Shown here: positions 24,501 to 38,469 of the stretch, piece after piece
Layout of the letters: each line of letters starts with the position of its first letter
How positions within the stretch are numbered: the first letter of the stretch is position 1
DNA from: Reticulitermes speratus
Lineage: Eukaryota > Arthropoda > Insecta > Blattodea > Rhinotermitidae
Length of the DNA: 64,000 nt
NCBI GenBank assembly: GCA_021186555.1
Contig: JAJKFL010000002.1
Location: forward strand, 32,160,089 to 32,224,088
Reading direction: 5' to 3'
Translations under genes and position numbers: made by a program
Notes under the pieces: generated by a model
Told to the model about the DNA's origin: nothing
The model's database searches: none
The model's input: the letters and a program-made list of their open reading frames with translations, nothing else

Positions 24501-27500
24501 GCGAACTCGTTTGGGGTTTACGGGTTACAGATACCATTTTTTTTTCAGTATATATTAACCCAAGACAAAGACGTTCGCTATGCACTTGGCTGTGACGTCG
24601 TTCCAGAACTTCAAGAAGAAGAATTTTTTGCAGCCAGAATTATTTTTAGTGACGAAGCCGCTTTCCAGCTGTCCGGATATATTAACCAACACAATGTTAG
24701 AGTTTGAGGAGTCAACAATGTGCATGCAGTGATTGAAAATACAAGAGACGGTTCCAAGTTGTAACGTATTTTATTCTCTCTCTAAACAAATGTGTTCGAG
24801 ACTTAGGTTTTTGTCGAACGTACTGTGAATGGTGTAGTGTACGGAGACATGTTGGAGGAAATGCCAACTTGGCACAAGAACACACTTCACCAGAAGGCGT
24901 ACTTACATTTTTTATTTTCGCCATGATAGGTCTCCATAATTGAGACGGTGTTCTTTGTGAGGTAGGCATTGAGGCCGAATAAACTCTTTTTGTAATCAGA
25001 ATCTTTTCTGTGATGTGCGAGTTTCATTTGAAGAAAGAGTTCGAGCATCGAGCACGATCGATTGTAAAGGTCGAGTATAGATATTTGAGAGGCATCGATT
25101 GTAAATCTCTCCACTTTAGGATATCGCTATGATTAGCGATTGTGAATCTGTTGCTAGACTATGGAGACTTTTTATAGTGTTTTTCTGGAAACTGTTTCAG
25201 AATTTAACAAGTAAGGACAATAACAGACCTAAAGCGCCAAGTGCAGACACTTTTTAATTTCTTAAATCTCGACTTCAGTATAGCGTCTCATGTCTGGTAC
25301 TTGCGTGCACATGGCATGAGTCGGCCTGTGCCCTTTTACAGCAGGAAATTCCGCAACATGCAACAGCAACACAGGTAGTAGTTTTACAGCAGGAACCGGG
25401 TCAGAGTTAAAACTCACACTTCTAAAGGTCACGTTTCGGGTCATACAGTCTAAGTTTGTGTTCAACTTCGAGTTGTGTTCAAATGCCGTTGTCATGAGCC
25501 GAGTTATACTGCACCAGTTTGTGGTACTGCTGGCGTTGTTGGCACTAAACATACAGATTTATATTCTTCTCGAAATATTAGTGCGATCATGTCATGGGAG
25601 GTTAGATGCATGTGATCGACGAAAAATGGATACGTAATTTTGGTCGGAAAACCTGAAGAGAAGAGATCTCTAGAGGCTTAGGCGCAGGTGTAAGCATTAT
25701 ATTAAAATGAATGTTAAGGAAATATAATATGATTTTGTCGAGTTTTATCTGGTGGCTTTTGTAAATATAGTAAACATTCTTCATGGTTCATAAAAGGCAA
25801 AAAATTTCTAGAGTTAAATTGAAGTCATACATGTTGCTTCCTTTTCGATTTCGTAAGTATGTTTTGGGTTTATTTAAAGGCTATTTGAAAATTTCCAATG
25901 TTATACAGTGTCGAATGGCATGAAGATTGTGAATGATGAAAGGAGGTGTCAGAAGGAATACTCACTATAGCGATGAGTCATTTGAAGAAATTATTACGGA
26001 GCGAACAGACTATGTCCAACTGCAGCGAATTAATTTTCATATATTTTCGAAAGTGACATTTTTATTAAAACTTGTTTTCTGATTTATTAGTTAAATAAAT
26101 TGTATTACATTTTCTTTTGTATTGTGGTTTGTTCTTTCGTATTTATTGAAAGGCTCGTATTAATGTGACTAACGCGTCTGTGTTGGGGTAGCGACGATGT
26201 TTTCGTATTTTATTGAATGTCACGACTTACAGGGTTCTGTAGTTATAGCATAATGTGTAACACATCATAGGAAAATATCTGCCCGTGTGGTCGGCCCGCT
26301 CTGAGTTAAAATTTTTGATGAATTTTTATATCGAAAAGTCTAACATTTCTGACAAATTTGTCCAGTTAAGTATTTCACTCAACTTACAGGGCTAAATGTT
26401 TCCATTTTAATATTAACAAACAGCAAATAATGTAAATGTTAAATGTGTGATAGAGATTGGAGAAAAGAGAAAAATGTTACATTAAAGTCTACTTCCATGA
26501 GTGATTTAAATATGGTAACGTAAGGAAATGAGTGATATAATTCGTCCATTGACATTCCCACGAAACAAAAACCAAACGTTTCAGACAATTTAATATAAGA
26601 TTGTCGTGACTGATATTTAGTTTCACGTAGATGTACCTGTCTTAAAAAGTGTTACAGGCAAAGGAATGAAAGAGAAGCTTTAGGCATATATTTTCCTACC
26701 GCACACCCTTATTGAACTAGGACCACGGTTTCGGAACCACTTGCATAGTTCTCCAAACCCTGGACTGCTGAGGAGAATACATCTGTCTCTAGGCTGGGGA
26801 AAGTTACGACATTTCACGCCCTAGTTGGCGCAGTAACAGCTGGTACCACAAAGTTCGTGTTTCAGGAAATATTTGTTTAGCCAGTAAACATTTAAAAGAG
26901 TTTACACATTTATGGAGACAAAGAGACGGCTCCAAAATAATATTCCATAAACATTTGCTCCATCATATTACAATCAGTAATTGCGTCAAGGTAAGTAATG
27001 AACACCGAAGATCTTATCTTAAAAATGCATTTTTTCTTCAAAAGCTCCCATCTGCAACACACAAATTAAAATGAGAAGACAATTTGTACTCTATCAATTA
27101 TCCTTATTCCAACTTTTCTGCTGGTATGGACTTTAGAAGCATACCGTAACACCTAGCAAATACATCGACAGATGTTTCACCGTTGTTATGTACTCTTCAA
27201 TAGACAGACAATTTCTTCATACAACACTTAAAGATACGTAATCTGTCGATGTAACAAATTACTTTTATATCCCCATAAGGATTCCCACATTGTCATAAAA
27301 CATAATTGCAGATATATGTGCAGCTCTCGAACACATATAACAACTTTCGGCAATAAAATCTTTGTGCTTAGGAGAGTTCACCGTCTTAGAATTATGCGTG
27401 TCGAGTAGCCTTGTTGGGGGTTCGAAGTGAGAAATTGGTACCAAAATTGCTATAATAAAGCAAATGGCAAATATGCACTGAGGGTCTTCCTTAAGGAAAT

Positions 27501-30500
27501 GGACTTAGTAGAGGATTTCATAATAGCTGAGAAATGCGAGATAAAGTTTTGTTTCATTCCGCACTGATCTTCAGTAAACGGGGTGCACGTGAGTGTGTGC
27601 GAGTCACTCATACGAATAACTTACACTGGATTTTGTGGAAAGCTTTTTCTCTGAATGCTGAAACGTTTAATATGAGTACTTCCATGTATAGCGTGATTTA
27701 CTGTGATATATTTTAGGAGCCCCAGGCCTGTTATTTAAGAAGCAAATGATATTATACTTATATAGTTTGAGTCCATTGACGGATTTTAATTAAATTCGAT
27801 AAGTGGACATTTTATATTTATATGAATTTCGATGAACGGTGAACAGGGTGCAGATGATTCACACAAAGGTATAGTACTCGTATATGACCTTTAATGAAAT
27901 GATTTTTATGTTACGTTTCTTTATACGTTAGTTTCTTTTGGGTGTGACATACATGACACTAAAGTGGCAATTTTTTTTTTGTATGGCTCGACAGCCTTAT
28001 ATGGGCCTGGGCCTCCTCGTTTCGTTGAGGTTTCATGGTCACACACATTTGAGACACACCACAGTCGGTAGGACTCCTCTGGACGAGGGACCAGCTCGTC
28101 GCAGAGACCTCTACCTGACATCACACAACACTCACAAGAGACAGACATCCATGCCTCCGGTGGGATTTTTTTTTTTTCCTGTCCGGGGTTTTTCCCCTTT
28201 GATCCATTTTTGTACTGTTTAAATCCTTTCGTCCTTTATGTCACTTTACGTTCCATATTACCGTCCTTACAACAAACACAACACAAACATCCATGCCCCC
28301 GGTGGGATTTTTTTTTTTTTTTTTGCCTGTCCGGAGTTTCCCTCTTTGATCCATCTTTTTACTGTTTAAATCCTTTCGTCCTTCATGTTACTTTACGTTC
28401 CATTCTACCGTCCTTACAACAAACACAACACAAACATCCATGCCCCCGGTGGGATTCGAACCCACGATCCTAGTAAGCGAGCGGCCAAAGACCTACGCCT
28501 TAGACCGCAGGGCCACTGGGATCGGCTTTCTTGTGCTTGTACATACCCGAAATTCGTATCTTCGACAAGGTGTCCCTTTTGCCAGTCTTTTGAAAATTGA
28601 CTTACGCTGGTACTGAACACATCATCTCTCAAAATTGATCCACTTTCCTTGCAAAATCTTGTCAGCTTTGGGTGCATTTCTCTTTTGTTGGCAGTGTGTG
28701 CATGTACGCTGTTTAACTTAACGCGTTTCGGAGTGAAAGAACGCTGAGAATAATTGACTTGAATTGACTCTCTTATTCGTGATCCCCGAACAAATCGATT
28801 GAGAGTCGAGATGAGTTTTGACAGGTTCATCGAACTTGGGGATACTTCTTGCGGCACCGAATGTACAGGAGAGGGCTTTGCCAGCGGAAATAGGTTCACC
28901 TTTTATTGTTTGGCTTTTAGTTCTAGCAATACTGTATACCTTTTTTTATTAGCCTACAAGCGTATTAAGAAATATAACCAGTCTGTCGTCCTTTTGTTCA
29001 CACACACAGAAAAGGATCATTAGATACATAATTTGTAGAGATGTGTATGTACTTTCAACTTAAAGCTATAACACGTATACACTCAGGCGTTCTAGGGAAA
29101 GAAAAATGAATATCTGTAAGGCCTTCACCTCAGCCATTCTCGTATTTTCTCGAAATAGACAAACACTAAAAGTACTCACTCTTATCTAATGCCAAGATAA
29201 AGAATGAGTGGAGCCATAGTTCCACTTCCCAATATGTCTTTATAACTTGCACAGAGACACCTTTTACACGGGCTAGAAGAGTGTAGGATTTGTGTATTTA
29301 GTGTAAACATTTTAGACAGGTTTCTTTTTCCTACAACGCATAGTTCCTTATTATTGGTATGCACTTTGGTATGTCACTGAAAGATACCCTTTCCCTCCTA
29401 GTTTATCTTTTTGGGTCTATGTATATATTCAACCAAGTCTCGAGATAAGGCCTGATTTATATTCGTAAGATTTACTTAACATTTAACAGTGATTTTGGCG
29501 CTTTTGTGTCAAAAACTGCCAAGTGAATTTTCCAGAGTTTAATGTTGCAGAGATTGTACCAAGGTTTGTCAATACACATTCCAACTTTGGATTAAAGTTG
29601 TCAAAAATAACGAAATCTACTTGAAGATTTGCATGCGTTTCCTCCCGAATCTCGAGCTGAACACAAGCACAACTCGATAAATATCGGAGGAAGAAATACG
29701 AGGTAGTTGAAGAAAGACAAGAAGGGAGGCAGTGTAGGCTCATTTTTGTAACCATTGTTGTCGTGAAAAAGCAAAAATTATTACAAATCCTGAGTGTGCG
29801 TCTATAACCTTAGTTTACCCAGCATGCACAACTCAAGCTCCATATTGTACTGTCATCTGTGGCCTGTGGCTCTAACATAATTTTCCACGTTATCTCTTAA
29901 ATGGTAAGATTTTCGGAAAAAAAAGGTACTGAATATGAAATACTTGTTTTGATTTTCTCTACAACTTTTTTCTGAAATATTTAAAAAATACGCCAAAATT
30001 TTTAATATAACACTAATGTACGATGCAAAGTAATGAATGGCGCATGCGCGGATATTTACGTTTGCTTTGTTGGCAATAATTAATAAACCATCACAGCTAA
30101 GCATGCGAATTTTGGTAGGTAGAGGAGTCATAAACATATATGAATTTACGTGTGACATTTTGTCAGTGAGTACTTACAAACAAAGCGACCTTGAGAAACG
30201 TGTGAACAAAATTAACGTGTAAAAACCCTGTACTTAAGTTCACAAAACGTAATGATGATGATGATGATGATGATAAAAAAAATAATAATAATGGATATGT
30301 ATAACTAAATATGCGTGCAACAGGAAAGCAGGCCTATGAGTTGGAAATCTAGAGACAATGACAAAGCTAAGGGCCAGAATCTTAGATCTGTGCCTACGTT
30401 TCATAACTTGGGGCAAAAATCTGTATCGTCCAAAGCGGAGCGCAAAAGGCTGAAAAAGAATGACATCGCTTTCATTGTTGAGGCAATAGTGGCCGTCGTA

Positions 30501-33500
30501 TGATTTCGCATTTTTGGGAATTTCAGCCCATTCGCTTCACAAATGATGGAAAAGTCTTCTTTGTTCCAAGTTGTGATATGATTGAAACACAGCGAACTCG
30601 TAGTTCAGAATATCTACTGCATTTTAATGACATGATGGTGGTGGTGATAAGAATCACTAAATTAGTTGGAACTCACAGAAATATTTCTTCTGTTACAGGC
30701 TGCCACCCTTCTGCCCGTCTTAGTCCGAACAGCTCAAATACCAGAATTCACCACCAGTAAGTAAAACCGGAAAGTAGACTGTTGTCTGTAACATTACTGT
30801 TCAGTTGAAATGTGTTTTGAATAGTGTACTGGATTGGTGTGTCTGTTGGCTTGTGAAGGATAGTAAATGAATGGATCGATACTGATCAAAACACATTACA
30901 GACAAACATTACCTGACAAAGCAGAGTCTAACCTGACTGAATTGATGTGTGCTTGTCAAGTTATGACTTTGAACATGACTTTTGGCATAAAATACGAATT
31001 CCGAAAAATCGTGTTCTTTCTTCTGGTATAAAATGTAAGTAAGAAAATACGTACCTAGTTATAACTTGGAACTGGGAGAAATAAATTAACCTCCATAGCA
31101 TGCCAATGTGAAGAGTGTACGCAGCAAATTTTCTTGAAATCGAATTAGCGTATGGAACGACAATACTGTTGTCTCTATGCTTTAGCATTGGAATGGAGTT
31201 TCGTGCGCTGGACTGTTTAAAGACAGCTTTTTATATACAACATTAAAACGGCTTTTCGAAGTGAAATAAACCAGTCATTTGGGGAATCTTGTTCTACAGT
31301 TCCAGGAAAGCACCAGCAGTCTTATGTAGCTGGTCACGGAACATAGTTTCATGTCCTATGTTTTGTACTGCATGAAGCATTTTCCAGTACAGAACTTAGG
31401 GACGTGTCTGCTCTGTGCATCAGTGTGTTGTCTGTAAATCTGCTCTTCATAGCAACAACGTAACATACCCTCACAGCACTTCTGTCAGACTTTCCTGAGG
31501 AGTCAACATTATTTTGCCATTGCCACATCAGATTAACAGAAGAATCCACCTCTGTACTAAGCACTGATATCTTTAATTTCTTGAAGTGATTCGTATTTGG
31601 AACAGACAGCAGGCATGTCTGTCCTGATAGTGACAGTACAGTTCCAAAAATTTATTCCGAAATAATATTGTCAGTTTTCGGATATTTATTCTCTAAGTTT
31701 TTAGAATATTTGAAGAGATAAGGAGACATTTGAATAATGATAACATTCACAATTTTTCTTCGCCAGTTATTAGGGTGATAAAATCAAAGCTGATGAGAAT
31801 GGGCGGGATATGCAGCACACACAGGGGAAGTTGAGACATTTTTAGGCGCATTTACAAAATTGCGAAAAGCGACTATTAGCTTCTTCATGTCTGTCTGTCT
31901 CCGTCCGCATGGAACAAATTGTCTTCCACTGGACGGATTTTCATGAAATTTGAAATTTGAGTATTTTTTTAAAATGTATCAAGAAAATTAAAGTTTCTGT
32001 AAACTATGACAAGAATAACGGGTACTTTACATGAAGACATATGTACATTTATGATAATATTGCGCTCAATTCTTCTTGGAATGAAAATGCTTCAGACGAA
32101 AGTTGTAGAGAAAATCAGAACACACATTTCATGCTCAGCTATTTTCCGAAAATCATGCCTTTTACGAGATAATGTGGAAAAATACTGTAGAGCCAGACGG
32201 ACCACATATAACAATATAATAAGGCGCATGTGCTTTGCACGCTTGATAACTAAGGCTATAAACACACTCAGAATATGTAATACGTATTGCTTTTCCACGG
32301 CAGCAATGGTTACACGAACGCCTCTCAGTGTTACGTTATACGTATATTGCCTGTCTTGCTATATTTTAAAACCTGAAGAAAAATCTTGTAAGTCATAAGC
32401 GTGGATGGGAAGATGAATTTAGAATGTACCTTACATAGGTTGGGAGTGTGGGATTAGATTCTTCCGGCTTTAGGTATGGCCCAACGACAGTGAACGTGGT
32501 AATTAATCTTCGGGTGTCATAAAGGGCGGGGAACTTCTTTCACCAGATAGATGACTGTTAGCTTCTCAGGGACTGTGCTGCAGGTAGTTGGTCCAAAGGA
32601 GTACTACCTGAAGCGTGTGTGACGTCAGGATCTGTTACACCAGAACGGTGGAATTTACAGCACAAGGAAACAACTCCCACCTTCGGAACCGAATAAACGG
32701 CAGGCGATGTGGAGGTTTGCGTTGGTTGTTCACGTGTCTGAATTATATTTTAAAAAATGGTGTATAAGTTTTGAAGTTTTTACGGCCATTGTTGATCAAA
32801 TGATATCCTTTTGGGTTTCTGCAATGGGTTTTTAATTTATTTACATGTATAGCTAACTGTTGCGCTTATGTGTAAAACCTTTTCATGGGCGAGTCTGTCG
32901 ATGAAGTCCCAAGCCGAAGCGGCGGGCACGTGATTCTCCAGCAATACACAAAAAGTCTCATCCAATTTCCTGCGGGTGAACTGGATCCTCTCTCGGAGCA
33001 GGGTGGACCTGGTACATCGATATCTTCTTAGAGCAGCTTGAGATTAAATATGCGATAGAATCGCAGGATTCGGAGAAAGGTGCTTTGGTCGCTGAAACTC
33101 GGGACGCAGGACACGGTTATACACGGTGCAGAAACCCATTCGAAGACCATCATTTGAATGAGGACATAAACGTGTACAGCGACAGTCTGATAGCACATGC
33201 TTTTCGAATCGGTTTTTGGATAGTGCATCTGCTATTTAGGACCTCTGTTCCTATTCATTTCTTGCAGGTTAATCTTTAGAGGGTTATTATATGCATTAGC
33301 CGAGTTATATTTCTACTTTGTAGAGGAATTATGCACTTTCCCTTGCATTCCGTGAAATCAGGACAGAATTTTACGTTCAAGTTATGTACCATTCAAAATG
33401 TCATGCATTGAACTTCATGCAAAACCTTCTAGTACCGGAGTGTAATAAGCCTAATGTTGAAAGTAATGCAAATAATAAAAATTGTCCGACTCATTAAAAT

Positions 33501-36500
33501 ATTAGTAGGGTGTTTTCCTCTTCGCTACCACGCAAAGGCCAGCTGTGGGGCCCGCTTGGCCTCCAACTGACGTCTCTTTCTGTCTTCCCTTTACAAAGCG
33601 GCTGGAACTTAAAAGTAATTACTCACCTCCATTGAATAGCAAAGACTAGAATGCTTGACGCTATATCTCCAATCCCTCGAACGTTACGACGGTGTGGTGC
33701 TAAGCACAGAATTGTCATACAAGAAAATGTGCTGTTGTTTGAGTCCCTGAAGATGAGCTGTAACATAGTTCGAAACATATTGGACTATTTTAATATAGAC
33801 TATATTAAATAGCAGTTAATAAAGAGTGTACATTTGTCGGAACACGATTTTGAAATCGAATATTAGGATATTCTTTACGTGTTTCGATATGAACAGTGAA
33901 TCCGGTAGTCTCTCGAGGTGATTCATCATGAAATCCACTAATGAACCACGATTATGTCTACAGGTGCGATGTTGAAGAACCGATGTAAAAAAAAATATAC
34001 CTCCTCAGCTATCCTAATAGCCTGATTCCATTTCGCTCGGAAGAGAGCGCTTTTGTGGTGATTTAGTATCTCCGGTAACAATAAAACCTATTTATTCGTA
34101 GTTCTTCATGTACAGAGGCAGATCCCCACTCCCTCAATTTTAGCAAATTCGGATTTTCTCGACAGATTTTCGTTGAAGTCCCCAATATCATATTTCACAG
34201 TAATCCGTCCAGTGGGAGCCGCGCTGATACATGCGGGACAGACTGACGGACATGACGAAGCTAATAGGCCCTTTTCGCGATTAGGTGAACGCGCCTAAAA
34301 ATACGTATGCATAAGAAACGCACGTATGTATGCATAAAAGTTTGTTTTTATTGAAATATTTGTTAGCAATCAGTGTTGTTTGTCTCACCTTCCATTTCCG
34401 AAGAGACTTATTTGTTTAATAACCTGCCCATGAACTCGACCCGGCTGTAGTGGATTGCGATGAAATTGCTGTTATAATTGGCAATAAGCGAGGTCCGCCA
34501 GAGGCCACTATTGCGGAGCAACGACACCGGCCGGAGTTCAGACCTTTTGTTCGTCAGTCGACGTAGACTGTGTGGGATGTTCTCTCCTCTTCGAGACGTA
34601 GTTAAAGCATGTAGAAAAAGCCAAGAAAGTAAAGTTGTCTTTGATGATTAGTTTAACAAGAAACGTTTCCCGTTTATCGGAATTGTAAGTGGAATTTTGA
34701 CTGTCACCCTTTACGTCGTTTTATGCTGACTGTACTAATGAATCACATTAAATCTTCGCCTTGTTTAAGACCCAAATTCCATTTTTCTTTGCACAATTAC
34801 AGAAATAGCTTCACGCAACAGTAATTATACGTATTTCCATTAACAGCTGTGCCTGTTGAGCTGTTTAACAATTATCGGTAACAAACCGTCGTACCACCTT
34901 CAAAATAACCTTAAAGGTAATATTTCAGTGGTGTTTGTTAAATGTATGCAGTATTATAGCTAGTTACCTGACACTTCATAACATGTAATTAAGCTATGTA
35001 GCTGACGGGTTTTATCTTGCAAGGACCTAGAGATCTGTATCCGCTTCATTAATGTCACAGGTGTCGTAATTCTGTGTAGGTTTAGCGTACTTTTTTCTAC
35101 TTATATAATGAGTTTAATATTTTGACATAATTTTAAAATAAGCATACAGTGACTTCAACACTTCACCTCTCTTCAAAACGCGCATCATTTTCTTCCAGAC
35201 GTGTTGCGTATTTTAATCCGTTTATTGCCTTGTCTAGTGTTTACTGACTATTGACTTGCTACAGTCAGTAACGTACAGAAAATTTCTGAAGTCCTAAAAT
35301 CATTGGATCTACTCGGCGGTTTATGGCACCCTGTTTAACGTGCCTAACTTTAATGTTGAAAATTGACCGCAGTTAGAATCTTTCTTTAGTTTTGATGTCT
35401 GCATAACACTTTTTCCAAACAGTGTGCGGTGAAAGTGCTTGATTTACGGCCACTTACTCAAATCCGGCCAGTGACACAGGTTGTTCCGAGTCTAACACAT
35501 AACACTTTGACTAAACTTAATCTGTTTTATTTAAAGACCCAGTCCGTACACTCTCCATCTCGGTTATAAAAACCATCAGTTAATGTTTATAGGGCAAAAG
35601 TAGCTCTTTGTTCTGTGATACATACTAAACACATAAATACACTCCGTGGTCATGACGTAGAATTTTTTAATTCTAAACGTAGTGGTACGTACAGTAACAG
35701 CTGGACTGTGAGTTAAAGGTTAAGCAGGATAAAATCACATATTCTAACAACCTGGGTCCTTTTGGCCTTACCTAACCCCAGAGATTGATATAACTTCGAG
35801 CCGAGCATTTTTGGTTCGCATCAGTTAGTGACTATAGCAGCTATTCTTCATATATTTTCACAGCCATTAGTCCGAATATTTGCCAGCCAAAAGACCATCT
35901 ACACTTTATGCGACTCTTCAGTTCCTGTATTATCATCAAAAGGCATCGGCCATCGCCAGCAACTGCTCCTGTCTTACCGATCAGTCTGCCGCTTTTCATT
36001 CGACTCTGCATGCAACCTCCTCCCTGCAGTCTACATAACGTCCTTAAACAACGAAACGTATTGTAGTCACTCATAACAAGTTCGTGGTTCAGCGAACTGG
36101 TCAGGGCGTTTACCTCAACATCCAACTAATCACGTACGGGTTCGATTCCCGATACGATACCCATTGTTACGCTTCAGCATAAGCGGGATCGGCTAAGTAA
36201 GGGAAAACGAACAAAGGAAGAAAGAAAGGCGTTCATTTTGTAGATGATGGCATTCGTGTGGCGTGACTTAAGAAAGAAATCCCTAAAACAGTTCTTAATT
36301 TGCAGTTCACAATTCGAGAAGACGAAGACGTAGTGCCATATTGTTAGCAGTGATCTAGAACAGTGGTATTCAACCTGGGGTACGCGAACAAAAAAGGTTG
36401 AATACCACTGATCTAGAAGACACCAAAAGTAACAACATAAGATGATATGCTCTCCCTATGAGGCTAGCTTCATTTCCGTGGCGACTACGCAAGACTGTTG

Positions 36501-38426
36501 GCTGCTAGTGATCGGAATGCTCTTAGTACTTCAAAGTACCCAGCTTTCCAGAAAACGAAACAGGCATAGTGTCTCCCTGAAGATGGAGGCAGTACTTTCC
36601 TCCGAAACTTTGGAAAAAAGCACATTACACGGTGTAGAAACCTAAAATACTACCACAATCTAAGAATATCCGTCGTGAAAGCCTGAAAACTTGCATTTTG
36701 GATCATGTAGCTCAGTGGTATTCAACCTGGGGTACGCGAAGACATCTTAGGGGGTACGTAAAATTAAAAGAAAATCAGTATAGTATTTCATGATAAACAC
36801 TGAATAATCGGGGCCAGATTTAGGGTTAGGCACAAGAGACCCGGACGTAAGGACATGCGATTTGGGAGCTCCATTTTTCGTCTCTCTCTCCCCTTTATGT
36901 GATTCTTATCTGGGCGGCTAGTTTCATTTTATTCCACATAGTGCATATAATATATTTGTTATTTAATAGCTTGACTCTCCTTTTTCTCATTTAAAACCTA
37001 TTATTTAATACATTTTGGATGTAATTTATTTAACTTATTTTAGATGTAGATTATAGACTATGTATAACTTGAATTATGCACCAACAACTTTGGGGGTACA
37101 AAGTTGAAGAGAAATTATATCTGGGGGTACGCGAACAAAAAAGGTTGAATAACACTGATGTACTAGTAGCTAATACTTTGCGGCAAGTGAATTTTAAGAC
37201 ACGTAGCAACGTGTTTTATATTCATTGCTACAGTAGGCTAATCGAAAGTCTTTTACTTTATGAACACACCACAAAGATTAATAGAAAATGTGCTTCATAT
37301 ATGTATTCTGGAAGTGTGTAAATAAATTGAGGAATGGAAAGAAGACAGAAAAAAGTAACACGGCTACAGATGATTTACTTGTCATGAACGTAATGCGTTG
37401 AAGATTGTGACAGTAGGCCTATAAGTTAAAAATAGATTGGCGGTGCTACACTGAGGAAATTTCAGTTCCCAAATAAAGACTTTCGGTTTTCTTCAGGGGG
37501 ATAAGTATGCTGTGCTGTACATACACCGGATTTTGTACAACTGTTTATTTGCACATTAAATATTTATCCTTTCATTTCTTGTTGGTAAGTACGGAAAAAA
37601 AAAATTGTCCCGTACTGGTTGCGGTAATGCACCTCATTGTCATGCAGCACCGTTTGATTGGGTCAGTCATACTACTGGCGGAAAGGGATGTAAACAAAAG
37701 AAGGTGTTGATGCGAATGAATATGGCAGGCGGAAGTGTGCGGTCCTCATTTCCGGTACAAACACCCGACGCGTGTCTATAGTGAGAGCTGACTCACAGGA
37801 ACTCCATTCAGGTGGATCCCCTGATCGTCTTCTGTTAAGTCCGTGAACATGATAAACACGGTTGCTACCGGTGGTTAAGTTTTATGTACCGTCCTGATTA
37901 CCGATACTATGTCGTGAACTGTTTTCGGGCTATAAATTCACTCAGTTTCCTGGGTACAACACTTAGCGCACCCATATTTTTCTTCAGGTACAGTGGTTTG
38001 TATTTTCTCTAGGAAATTGACTATGCAACATAGTGATATATTTATAAAGAATGTGAAAGAAGTGATGCAAAGTGATTATCTGAGCACGTGGCTTTTCCTG
38101 GCATACAATGAATGATTTACTCATACTGCCATGTACAAAAATGCAGAAATAATTTAACCTTCGTCTACCCTTCAAGTGTGACGAAACCTTTCTCATGGTT
38201 GGTGTATGTGGTCTGTCCGAAGAACGAAAGGAAGTAGTGTAGATAAAAGGACGCTATAGAGGAGAGTATGCAGAACTGGGACATAAACTGATTGAAAATT
38301 AAAGAAAATTACTCGTACATAAGAAATACAAGAGGACTTGTACATTTGTACGCTTTCCCTAGTATTTTATGGTAATTAATTAATTCGAGTGGTTATGGTG
38401 GACTGAGAATATAACACACAAAGAGG

Positions 38427-38469
<43 letters not shown>

